From Flectonema sp. DT1601 (taxonomy: Eukaryota; Euglenozoa; Diplonemea; Diplonemida; Diplonemidae), in contig OZ025817.1 in the NCBI GenBank assembly GCA_964019425.1, forward strand, positions 434,001-498,000: a stretch of DNA of 64,000 nt, given 5' to 3'. Shown piece after piece: positions 31,791-40,868 of the stretch. Made by a program: the position numbers and the translations under genes. The notes below the pieces were generated by a model. It worked only from the letters and a program-made list of their open reading frames with translations. It did not search any database and had not been told where the DNA came from. The stretch's first letter is position 1; the number at the start of each line of letters is the position of its first letter.

Positions 31791-33347
31791 CTAATCTCCA
31801 GAAGTTTCCTCTTCTTCGTCGCATTCTCCAGCCACGAGAATATGGGCCCAGGTCTTGACATTCTCAGTTGGAATTCCAACAGGAACTTCTTTTAATCGAA
31901 CGAGTGGCGATGACGATAGAAAAGTTGGAACAGTCTTCGATGTGGTGTTTACGAGCTCCCGCAGTAATTTAAATAATTGAGGAATCGTGTTGTCTGATTT
32001 CGAACTGCCGGTGTAATCAGAAAGTAGAATCGAATTATGTTCATTTCCAAAGATGGAGTCGGAAGTGTTTTCAACTAAGAGGGTGTGCTCGATGGGTCTA
32101 CCAAGGCAATCTAAATCTTTTCTAATAATTCCTGACTTTGATGACGTGTGCCACTTTGGGTGACGATAAACACAGTGGCTGACTACATTATCAGGGTCGA
32201 TTTGTTTAACAACTGCTTGCGCATAGCAGCGCATTCCAGCTGTCCAAACTACTACTTCTGCTTTGTCTTTGAGCATTGCAAATAACTCTCGTACACCTGA
32301 TCTAGCATGTAGTGGTCCTTCTCTTGCGTATATTAGCGTCTCATCTAAATCAAAAACTATAACTGGCAGTCCTTGATGTTGTATTGACTGCGGAGGTATT
32401 AACTTCTCGTTGTCGTTCCATATCATTGTTGGAGCTCTCTGTCTCCTCTTAGTGAGGGTCAGCTCAAGATTGTTGACATCAACTTCATCGTCGGGAAGTT
32501 CTTCTTCTTCTTCATCACCGTCAGCCCATTTTATTAATACTTTGTTTTCATTATCAATTCCCTTTCCCATTACAACTCCTATTTTATTCCCAGCAGACAG
32601 AACTTGTTGCCCAACTTTAAACCCTCCTGGAATCTGTGGCTCTCGCAGTACTATTCCTGCCTCTGTTCCCATGGGTCTCCAGGTATGTGTTGAAGATGAT
32701 TTAATTACCCATCCGCCTTCTGTAATTCGAAGCCAACCATCTTCTTCCTTATCGACAGCAATCCCACTATAACCAAGTTTAGTTGATGTTTGTTTAGAAT
32801 CCTCTCCTTTCGTAGCGTAGACTGGACAAGTGATACAAGGACCACAGTCGAGGTAGTAACGTTGAAGTTGAGAACACCAATCACCAAGAAATGAACGTCC
32901 TCGTATTAAAGAACCAGGTGATGTAGGAGGTGTGTCATCATTAGCTTCCTCTTCAAGTTTACGACGAGGTGAGATGTCGACGTCTTTGAAACCCGACATC
33001 GCTCCTCTCTTCGGAGTGACACAAGGATCATCAAAGAGAGGTGTTTTGATATGTTCTTCGTGTTTCATGTCCAGGAAGGTGGCCGCCCAGCCCTTTACGT
33101 TCTCTGGACGGTGCATTGACAGCTTGACAGCAATCTCTGACATTACTGCTGGGATGTTGTGAGACTCAAGGTATTCCTTAGCACTTTGTACTTCAGCATC
33201 ACCATTCAGATATAATGACATCCATTGCATTGGCTCAGCTGGTCTCTGGACTACCAACTCAGATATCACATTCTTTAATAATGAAAACACTTCCTTCTCA
33301 CGTAGATAATCAATCCCAATTTCATTAATTGATTCCCCAGTTGTCAT
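31791..33347 (-). CDS. RIIa/Dpy-30-like docking domains fused to an FCP1/SCP-type HAD phosphatase
   Basis: The 518-residue protein starts with two similar ~35-residue helical segments (about 14-47 and 59-92; YLREKEVFSLLKNVISELV and YLESHNIPAVMSEIAVKL, each followed by RPxxxxxW), resembling RIIa/Dpy-30 dimerisation-docking domains. Two small SH3-like beta domains follow (about 175-225 and 243-295; KVGQQVLSAGNKIGVVMG, IKWADGD). A haloacid dehalogenase domain of the NLI-interacting/FCP1 family starts at ~328 with the catalytic DLDETL at 333-338, then VVWTAG. The final motif reads LVENTSDS instead of the usual LVDNSPxS, so the terminal acid is Glu. Likely a protein phosphatase targeted by docking domains; such domains are common in flagella. 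TTACAG lies 20 nt upstream of the ATG. Confidence 0.8.
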   Translation of the reverse strand: MTTGESINEIGIDYLREKEVFSLLKNVISELVVQRPAEPMQWMSLYLNGDAEVQSAKEYLESHNIPAVMSEIAVKLSMHRPENVKGWAATFLDMKHEEHIKTPLFDDPCVTPKRGAMSGFKDVDISPRRKLEEEANDDTPPTSPGSLIRGRSFLGDWCSQLQRYYLDCGPCITCPVYATKGEDSKQTSTKLGYSGIAVDKEEDGWLRITEGGWVIKSSSTHTWRPMGTEAGIVLREPQIPGGFKVGQQVLSAGNKIGVVMGKGIDNENKVLIKWADGDEEEEELPDDEVDVNNLELTLTKRRQRAPTMIWNDNEKLIPPQSIQHQGLPVIVFDLDETLIYAREGPLHARSGVRELFAMLKDKAEVVVWTAGMRCYAQAVVKQIDPDNVVSHCVYRHPKWHTSSKSGIIRKDLDCLGRPIEHTLLVENTSDSIFGNEHNSILLSDYTGSSKSDNTIPQLFKLLRELVNTTSKTVPTFLSSSPLVRLKEVPVGIPTENVKTWAHILVAGECDEEEETSGD

Positions 33348-33673
33348 GATTTGATTAAGTTACTTCTGTAATGAATTAGTAATTTAAACTACCGGTGGTA
33401 ATATTCTAAAAGGGGTTCATCATAACTCTACTTCCTTGTGCAAACAAAACAATTCAACTACCCAAATCACATGTTTTATGAAAACTGTCAGCTAAAAGGA
33501 AATAAGAAAGGCTGCACAGGTCAGAGGCAGTGCCGACTGACTGAGGTCAGAATTAATTAACGGCAATGAGAATCTGGTCCAAGGCGCAGACTTGTTACAA
33601 CAACTTGTCCTTACTGTGTGCTGCATATGATGATATCATTCATAAAAAGGTCTTCATCAGGTGACTAAGACGA
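33348..33673. other. Short spacer, no gene seen
   Basis: 326 bp between the phosphatase and the SR-rich gene; only the acceptor-like site for the phosphatase start (CATTACAG on the minus strand) stands out. Confidence 0.45.
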
Positions 33674-34459
33674 TTAAGGACGCAGTGGCTTTAGTTCAAA
33701 ACTAAATTTCGGAGCTGAAGCAGCCGCCTCTTTTTCCCTCGCAGCAGTCTCGATTCGATCCTTTTCAGTTTTCTCCCTCTCAAGCCGCTCTCTTTCTAGT
33801 CGCATGAAGCGGCTCTCAGCCACTTGTTCCTTTTTCTCCTCAACGATCTTAGTGACTGCTTCTTCTAAGGCGTGGTTTGCGCGACTCGACATTTCTTCTT
33901 TCGTACTCTCGTCTTCCTTTAGACGTTTCACTTCCTGTTCGACGAGTTTGTCGATTTCCTTTTTCACTCTTTCTTCAACTGTCTTTTTAGTTTCTTCACT
34001 TCTAAGTCGTTTGTCAACTTTTCTTTTAATATCATCGTCGATCTGTTTATTGACTTCCCGATCAATTCTTCTTTTGGTGTCAGACTCGCTGAGTTTCTGT
34101 TTTACTCGAGACTGGATACTGCTTTCAATTTGTTTGGAAATATCATTGTCATCAATCTGCTTGTGTCGGGACTTAGAGTTGTCTTTTTTAGTGTTTTTTG
34201 GTTTCTCAGGAGAATGCCGTCTATCACGTCTTCCAGACCTGGATTCTCGTTTTGCAGGTCTTCTCCTCCTCTCAGGAGGTGTTTCACTGCTGCTGTAGCT
34301 GCTCCAGCTGCTGGAAAAGCTGCTGCTAATCGACCTCCGACGCTTTTGACGAGCGGGTTTCCGTATTGGACTACGTTCCCGTCGTCGACTAACAGGTTCA
34401 GGCCTCCTCCTCCTTTCAGGATCTGCTCTTCTTTCGGGTTTCTTTCTGTCTCCACTCAT
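33674..34459 (-). CDS. Arg/Ser-rich coiled-coil protein, ARGLU1-like
   Basis: The 261 residues fall into an N-terminal RS-type half (about 1-95, many RRR, ERRRRP and SSSFSSSWSS tracts) and a C-terminal charged helix (about 100-245, heptads such as RIDREVNKQIDDDIKRKVDKR), ending in APKFSFELKP. This arrangement matches the arginine/glutamate-rich (ARGLU1-like) class of nuclear splicing cofactors. It could also be another SR-type splicing regulator, since low-complexity sequence limits certainty. Its presence suits a genome that splices all genes. An AACAG acceptor-like site after a T-rich tract lies 17 nt before the ATG. Confidence 0.6.
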   Translation of the reverse strand: MSGDRKKPERRADPERRRRPEPVSRRRERSPIRKPARQKRRRSISSSFSSSWSSYSSSETPPERRRRPAKRESRSGRRDRRHSPEKPKNTKKDNSKSRHKQIDDNDISKQIESSIQSRVKQKLSESDTKRRIDREVNKQIDDDIKRKVDKRLRSEETKKTVEERVKKEIDKLVEQEVKRLKEDESTKEEMSSRANHALEEAVTKIVEEKKEQVAESRFMRLERERLEREKTEKDRIETAAREKEAAASAPKFSFELKPLRP

Positions 34460-34720
34460 ATGGTGGTTTTATTGAACTGTTGAAAATTAATAACTCCGCC
34501 ACCCATGAATGAATCTGATACAAACCCCACTACATACACCAGGTAGTTGTGTCCTGTTTCGTAAATAAGTATTTTATGTGTTTCACAAACAACTCAACCA
34601 GTATTAATAAAAATCTAAATGAGGAGGAGTGAAATGGGGAGCTATAAATTAGAAGTCTGTAAACGCTTTGCTTACTCTAGTAGCTGGCGCACTGCCGGCA
34701 AATGAATGTATTTTTTTTTT

Positions 34721-36076
34721 TTAAAAATCACTACTGCCTCCACTCGTAGGGGTACATATTGTAACACCACCAGGTCTTATCCACATCTCTGCTTTAGATC
34801 TGATCATCGCTGCTATTTCTTTTAAACGTTTATCATTCGGTCGAATGGCGACTGACTTCTCCGCGTAATAATTTGCTTGCACTGGAAGGTTAAGCTCACT
34901 GTAATATGTCTGTGCAAGTCCAAGCCATGCTCTAAAGTCACGAGAATCTAACTCCAACGCTTTATTGTAAGCAAATATACATCCTCTAACATTACCAACA
35001 CCTCCCTGATAAGGTGAGTACTCATGTCCAAGGAACGTCCATGCATTTGGATAGTTGAAACGAAGTTGGAGAGCTCTTTGAAAATGATGAACAGCTTTAT
35101 CATTATCTTTTTGTAGTGAATGTAAATTTCCTAATATACAATGTGTTTCAGGTCTGTAAGGTTGAATTTGAAACACTCTATGAGCTAATAAAGATAAAGT
35201 AGTACCATCTCTAAACATATAAAGTGTGTTACTGTAACTATCAAGTCCTTCGATACGATACGGATCGGACTCAATTGATCTTTCAAAATAAGACCTCGCT
35301 AAGTCTGTCCTTCCTTTATCGTAAGCAACACACGCTACAGAACATGTTATAGGTGAACTCTTCGGGTACATTATGTCGAGTGTTTGATATTTTTGTAATG
35401 CGTCTGGGTTGTAATTCTTAAGAGCTAAATGTGCTTCAAAAACCTGAGCAATCCAATGGGGATGTGGAAGTGTTTTTGCCACATCATGTAATATAGAGAC
35501 TCCAGCGATATCAGCGAGCGTCTTCCATGCGACCCACAGAAGTGGTGTATGAGAGACAGATCTCAATAGCATTCCCATAGAATCTTCTTTCTGTCCTCTC
35601 TCAAGAAGAACTATTCCAAAGAGGTACAGCAGAGCTCCATCAATCACTCCTCTCGCGTTTAGTAACGAAAGTTTTTGGTACAACTCATCACTGTGTTCGT
35701 TGCGATGTTTCTGTGGGCTCAGTAGTGTTAATTTGTCTAAATATCTTTCTTGGAGTTTATTTTCACCGTCAAGCCACTTTGAATATAGAGCTATGAATGT
35801 AGCGTGTGATGACTTCACAGATTGTGGGATCTCTTTAATTAAATGACTCGCTCTGATGTACTCTTCGTTTTGCATTAAAAGTAACGCTTGAGAGATTCCA
35901 TCAGAAAGGTTTTCATCATTCGATTCTTGTTCTTGACAACCAGTCCACATGACTTCTTCGTTCATTGACTCATCACTGAGACCAGCTAACATCTCTGCAC
36001 ACCACATGGAGTTAGACTGCAGACCTCTCTCCATGCTGTACAGTACTCCAGCTGATAGCTCATCAGACTTTTTCAT
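34721..36076 (-). CDS. CDC23: Anaphase-promoting complex subunit 8 (APC8/CDC23)
   Basis: The 451-residue TPR protein has the near-diagnostic APC8 sequence: SDPYRIEGLDSYSNTLYMF, then YRPETHCILGNLHSLQKDNDKAVHHFQRAL, AWTFLGHEYS, YNKALELDSRDFRAWLGLAQTY and KSVAIRPNDKRL. The N-terminal LYSMERGLQSNSMWCAEMLAG also matches. APC8 is a scaffold TPR subunit of the E3 ligase that destroys cyclins and securin. The ATG at 36076 is chosen because TTATTTCAG ends 15 nt upstream and the open frame beyond has no ATG. The protein is shorter than usual (about 550-600): the last C-terminal TPRs after the IRPND block are missing, and the tail is a Gly/Ser-rich stub. A missed 3' exon is possible but none was found. 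Confidence 0.9.
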   Translation of the reverse strand: MKKSDELSAGVLYSMERGLQSNSMWCAEMLAGLSDESMNEEVMWTGCQEQESNDENLSDGISQALLLMQNEEYIRASHLIKEIPQSVKSSHATFIALYSKWLDGENKLQERYLDKLTLLSPQKHRNEHSDELYQKLSLLNARGVIDGALLYLFGIVLLERGQKEDSMGMLLRSVSHTPLLWVAWKTLADIAGVSILHDVAKTLPHPHWIAQVFEAHLALKNYNPDALQKYQTLDIMYPKSSPITCSVACVAYDKGRTDLARSYFERSIESDPYRIEGLDSYSNTLYMFRDGTTLSLLAHRVFQIQPYRPETHCILGNLHSLQKDNDKAVHHFQRALQLRFNYPNAWTFLGHEYSPYQGGVGNVRGCIFAYNKALELDSRDFRAWLGLAQTYYSELNLPVQANYYAEKSVAIRPNDKRLKEIAAMIRSKAEMWIRPGGVTICTPTSGGSSDF

Positions 36077-39000
36077 ATTGTTTTTTTTTTCTGAAATAAA
36101 TAACAAAGTTTGATTCGCTGCTAATAAGATCTCAACACCTTTATGATCAGAGACAATCAATTGAGGTCCTGACAAGAGAAAAGTAGAACTTCAGTAATAT
36201 TTTTTAATTTATTCCTTCAACTGGTACTTAATAATTAATTATAAACTCACTCATCAGCTAAATGACTCGGGTGGTTTTTTTTTTTTTTTTTTTTTTTTTT
36301 TTGACTGCCATCTGCTCACCGAACGACGGAGAACTAATCAAACAAAATAGAGTTGAGGAAAAACTGTCTTAGACGTAGAGTTCTGACGGGAAATGAGAAT
36401 TTCAAAAAAAAAAGAAAAAAAATTGTTTTAGTTTTAGAAACCTTGAGAAGGGAAGAAGAAAGAAAAAAAAATAGAAATTAAAAAAATAGTTGATCATTGG
36501 TATTGGATGACTGTCATCTTCGAAAATAGAAAAACCAACAAAAAAAAAAAAAAAAAAAAAAAAAAGCAAATTTAGGGGGGAAATAATAATAAGTAACATA
36601 GAATAACTCCAAAGGAAGGGATTATAACTTTATGTATCAGTCAGGAAGGCAGCGCGTACTTACTTACCTAATATCACACAGAGTGGGTACGCCTAACGGC
36701 TATCAATTATTTTAGGGGTTGCGCTACCACCTTGTTTAAAGCAAAGAAAACATGAATAACGGGAAGGGGAAAAAAAAACATAACGATGTCCGTATCGCAT
36801 CTTTCAGTTTGAACAAAAGTAAGATCCAGAGTGTAGCAGATCCCACAAGTGCTAAAACCAAAGACTTAACTCTTCACAATCATATCACACAGGGGAGGTG
36901 CATGCGTCTTTGTAATATAAAGATCTTGTTACGATCAACGACAATCAAGCAAAGGAATGTCCAAATATTCCACCAGCAAGAATGCCCTCGCGTTTTATGT
37001 ATGTGGTTGGAGAAGTCAAAGTCCAACAATTCTTTTTTTTGCAGGGAATAAATTTAAAAAAAAAAAAAAAAAAACCAAATTCAACTCCACACGAAATAGC
37101 TAATTTTGTACGTTTATTTGGATTTTACCAGAAATTTAAAAAAAAAAAAAAAGAATAATAATAATAAAACGATGAGAACTTTCAACCGACTTTTCAAACA
37201 AAAAACATAACAAACTGATTCAACCTCGTTATTCGGGAGAGAATCCAAATAGAAAAGAGGAACAACTCTGTTACTACTTACTGCAAGACGATAAAATAAT
37301 GAAGCAGCTTTCAGAGACTTCATAATAGTTGTTGTTGAATTGTGTTGAGTGTTTATAAATCCTTAGAGCTCAGGCTGCAAAGGGGATTAAGAAAACACAA
37401 ATCGTTTTGTTGAAAAACCTTCGACTTGAAAAGAAAAAAAAAAAAAAAAAAATTGGGAAAACAAGCTACCCTGTTCCTCCAAAGTAGAATAGAATAAAAT
37501 AAAAATAGTAATTTTTGTGATTTGCCAAGGCAATTGTTTGAAAGGCAGTAAAAGCATCAACAAATCAACTCAACAGACAGTCAGCTGCTCTCTTAATTGT
37601 GATTGTCTTTTGTTGCTAAAAGTCCCCTTTTCTTGTTTCAAAAAAAAAAAATAAAATAAAATAAAAAAACAACAACAACACACAGGCACGCCTTGTAAAA
37701 TATTCCAACATCGGGCGATAGCACAAAAACTTATAAACACAAAAAGAAGACGGAAATGAAACTCAGCTACGAGAACTGATATTTGGGTGATGAAATTCGT
37801 TTCATTCAATTTAATTAACGAAGCTTGTCGTAGCTTTGTTCGTATTCTCACTTACAACTTGAGAATATGTTCATTACGACAAAACAACCAACACCGTAAA
37901 ACAGTTATCTGTTACTTGCGCGCATCCTAAAATAGCCAAATTGCTGAAACGTTTAAAACCAGAATCTTTTGACCGACTTTATGTATTTTATTTTTTATTC
38001 ATTCGATCGTTTTTAAAATTCATTGAAACAGCTGATAACTGTCAACCCCCCTTTTTTTTTTTTTTTTTTTTTGACTGTGTTTCTCCTTCTTTTTGTTACT
38101 GCTATAATTGCTCAGGCGCTGCCCTTACTGGGTGGCCGTTCACTTTTTCGAGACAACCCTCACACTCTCATTGTAACAAAAATGGAAAAGATTGGATGTT
38201 TTTTTTCACAATTTGAACTCACACGGCGAACATTTAAACATCCTTTTTCAGTAATTAGCTAATTTTGTAAAGTCATGTGTAGCTATTTTGTAAATTTGAA
38301 TTTATTTATGCGATAAAAAAAACATAAAAAATATAAAAAAAAAAGAGGAGGAAAAAAAATTAAAAGCGGCAAGTGAATACGCACCGTCTTCTCAAACAAC
38401 AACAACAACAACAACAACAAAAAAAAAAAAAAGAAACGTTGTTCTGAAATACAATAGAATAATAAGAAAATAAAATTAAAAAATATATATAAACCCAACA
38501 GTAATAAATAGTAATAGCGGGGTGTAATTACAAAGTAAATCGTAGGACAATTAAAATAATGGCTGGGTTTCGGGCTAATAATCTTCTTCGGACCATACCC
38601 CCTTAACAACCTTCTTGGAAATTGTTGCGGTTTTAGGTCCTTCTCGGCAAAGGGACCACGTCAACATGGTTAAGTATTTTGTAATTTAACACGAGTTTGT
38701 TTGTAACATCAAAGAACGCGGGGATGTTATGTTCGATTTTGTAAAAATTACAACCGTGTTGTATCATAGACAACATAAAAAGATAATTTAACATTAGTTT
38801 TTAAATACAGCGACTGAACGCGGGGAGTCGGAACGAATAACAAAAATAATCAATCAGCAAATCGTTGAACTAATGAAGTAATAATAGTTGCTTACTGATG
38901 ACTTCGATAAAGGAGAGTTAAATAGCAGATGGGCTTTTTAATATTTTTTTTTTTTTTTTTTTTTCGTTTTTTTTTTTCTTTCAATCACTTAGATAGTTTA

Positions 39001-39326
39001 AATTAATAAAATAGTTCAAAAAACTCAACCATATATTTGTAAAAAAAAGGGAAGGAAAAAAAAAAAAAAAAAAAAAAAACGTTGTTTGTTTTTTTTTTCC
39101 CCGAAAGAAAAAAGAACAGACAAAACGTGATCTCGAAAAAAAAAAAAGGAAATTTGGTTCATACTCGAGAGCCTTTAATGTGTAAAGCTGCTCCGTGAAA
39201 TAAGAAAAAGAGTTTGAAAAAAAAGAAGGGAAATAATTAGAAATAATAATAATAAAAACAAAATTAATAAAAGGTATTTAAAAGCATTGAATGCTGATGA
39301 GATGAAGTGATTTGAGGGCCGACAGC
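36077..39326. other. Gene-free spacer of 3.2 kb
   Basis: AT-rich with T26 near 36277, A25 near 36541, A18 near 37056, A18 near 37435, T17 near 38055, a CAA repeat near 38395-38420 and A26 near 39057. It contains one copy of the short mobile element (38725-38815). Frames on both strands are homopolymer artefacts. No gene seen. Confidence 0.5.
38725..38815 (+). mobile_element. Second copy of the ~100-bp non-coding mobile element
   Basis: Closely matches 8866-8952 (TTATGTTCGATTTTGTAAAA and onward). It is flanked by the 11-bp direct repeat GAACGCGGGGA at 38714-38724 and 38816-38826, different from the flanks of the other copy. That pattern is expected of target-site duplications. No coding capacity. 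Confidence 0.65.
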
Positions 39327-40721
39327 TCAGTGAGCCAGAGAACACTCTGACGACATTGCGAATCTCAAGAATGAGTCGACAAAGTCAGGAAGTGAAACGA
39401 GGTGAGCTCCACTAGCCAGCCACTCAAACGACGTCAACAACTTCTTTGGAGTTGGACGATCGTAAGGAGAGGGAGACAACATCAGAGAGACAGTCATTGA
39501 TGCAGAGTCTGAGAGAGACATCCACAACGAGGAGGAAACGTGTTCAGCAATAAACACATGACCAGTCAGCAAGTAATGTAAGATAGCTCCAAGCTGAAAC
39601 ACATCACCGGCATGATTTGGTATAGCTGCTCGACAACGAGAAGGAGATACAGAAAGTGAAAGGCAACCCTCAAATGCCGTGTTCGCTCTTCGATCCTCAG
39701 CAGCTCTCATCAGGAGTTGAGATTTCTTAAGAAGTTCATCATCAGTTCCCCCAGGAATTGAAACAGGTGAAGGTATTGGAACTCCTCTTCTTTCAAAGCA
39801 TCCTAATCCAGATGAAGAAATAGAATTCGACCAACCGCACTCACTGAAGTTACTAAAACTTGAATTACAACTTCCACCAATTCCAAAAGGAGATTCCAAT
39901 CCGCAATCTTGAAAAGGCTGCTGTTCAACTATCTGAGCAGCAGATAGACGAGTTAACTTTACTGTGCCATCAAGACTTATAAAAATATCACTCAGCTTGT
40001 AGTTGTTCACCACAGCAGAAAGCTTTTCGTGGAGGTAGAGTGTGACTTGTAGTAGTTGCCGTGTTATTGACGCAGAAACACCTTCACTGACTCCGCACTT
40101 TTGCAGTCGCATTACTGACTCAAGAGAGACGCCCTCAAGAGGTTCACTGACGAAGACGACGCTGCTTTCATTTTGAGTGATCTCAAAGAGGTTCTGAACA
40201 CACGCGTGGGATGCCGATAGCAACAACTGCGATTCTGTGAGGATTTGCTTCCAAGGCTTCCTTGACAACACACTACTCTTGTTGACTACTCGTAGACTCC
40301 TAAGACAACCTGTTTCTGTATCTGTGCAGAATGAACATCCTAATACCTGATGAAGACTATTACACTTTTGAGATCTGTATCTTATCTCAAGTGGTGTTGT
40401 TAAATTAGAAAAGGGAAGAGCAACTAATCGGGTTAGTCGTCTGCAAGTTTGAATAACTGCGCTCTGCTCTCCCTCAGACAGGTAACTTGTCAGATATATT
40501 AAAACTGAGTCAGATAGCATTAGAAATACACTCCTGCAGGTCTGACACATTCTCTGTCCTTGAACAACAGCTTTACTACATTTGTAGCAAAATATTCCTC
40601 CGCACCGTCGGCAGTGATGACGTCTTCGTAGTAACGTAAACTTGTTGCTGCACTTCATACATCCGACAACGTCGGAGTCAGGGACCCAGATAGTCATCTC
40701 TTGTCCTATTTTTTGAGGCAT
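39327..40721 (-). CDS. FYVE zinc finger - pseudokinase protein
   Basis: Residues 11-64 form a FYVE domain with WVPDSD, a CxxC pair, the R-R-H-H-C-R-R-C-G core and a final CQTC, so binding of PI3P on endosomes is expected. A helical linker follows. Residues ~155-450 have a protein-kinase outline: a glycine-poor N-lobe, VSEPLEGVSLESVM at the hinge, HAGDVFQLGAILHYLLTG in place of DxWSxGxxLxxLxTG, and a final RPTPKKLL helix. The catalytic loop reads NNYKLSDIFI instead of HRDLKxxNI, and the DFG position reads LTRLSA, so the domain is almost certainly inactive. It is interrupted by a Gly/Ser-rich insert (about 280-335). It may be an endosomal scaffold. TTTATAG lies 7 nt before the ATG. Confidence 0.85.
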   Translation of the reverse strand: MPQKIGQEMTIWVPDSDVVGCMKCSNKFTLLRRRHHCRRCGGIFCYKCSKAVVQGQRMCQTCRSVFLMLSDSVLIYLTSYLSEGEQSAVIQTCRRLTRLVALPFSNLTTPLEIRYRSQKCNSLHQVLGCSFCTDTETGCLRSLRVVNKSSVLSRKPWKQILTESQLLLSASHACVQNLFEITQNESSVVFVSEPLEGVSLESVMRLQKCGVSEGVSASITRQLLQVTLYLHEKLSAVVNNYKLSDIFISLDGTVKLTRLSAAQIVEQQPFQDCGLESPFGIGGSCNSSFSNFSECGWSNSISSSGLGCFERRGVPIPSPVSIPGGTDDELLKKSQLLMRAAEDRRANTAFEGCLSLSVSPSRCRAAIPNHAGDVFQLGAILHYLLTGHVFIAEHVSSSLWMSLSDSASMTVSLMLSPSPYDRPTPKKLLTSFEWLASGAHLVSLPDFVDSFLRFAMSSECSLAH

Positions 40722-40868
40722 AGGTTACCTATAAATGATACAAATAAAATTAAAAATTAAAAACACCGCAAGAAATCCAACAATCGGATGGTGTTAAGAG
40801 TCCTCCTTTCTCACTATCTTACTTTCTTGTGATATAGACTGAATAGAGATCGAGGGGGGGGGGGGGGG

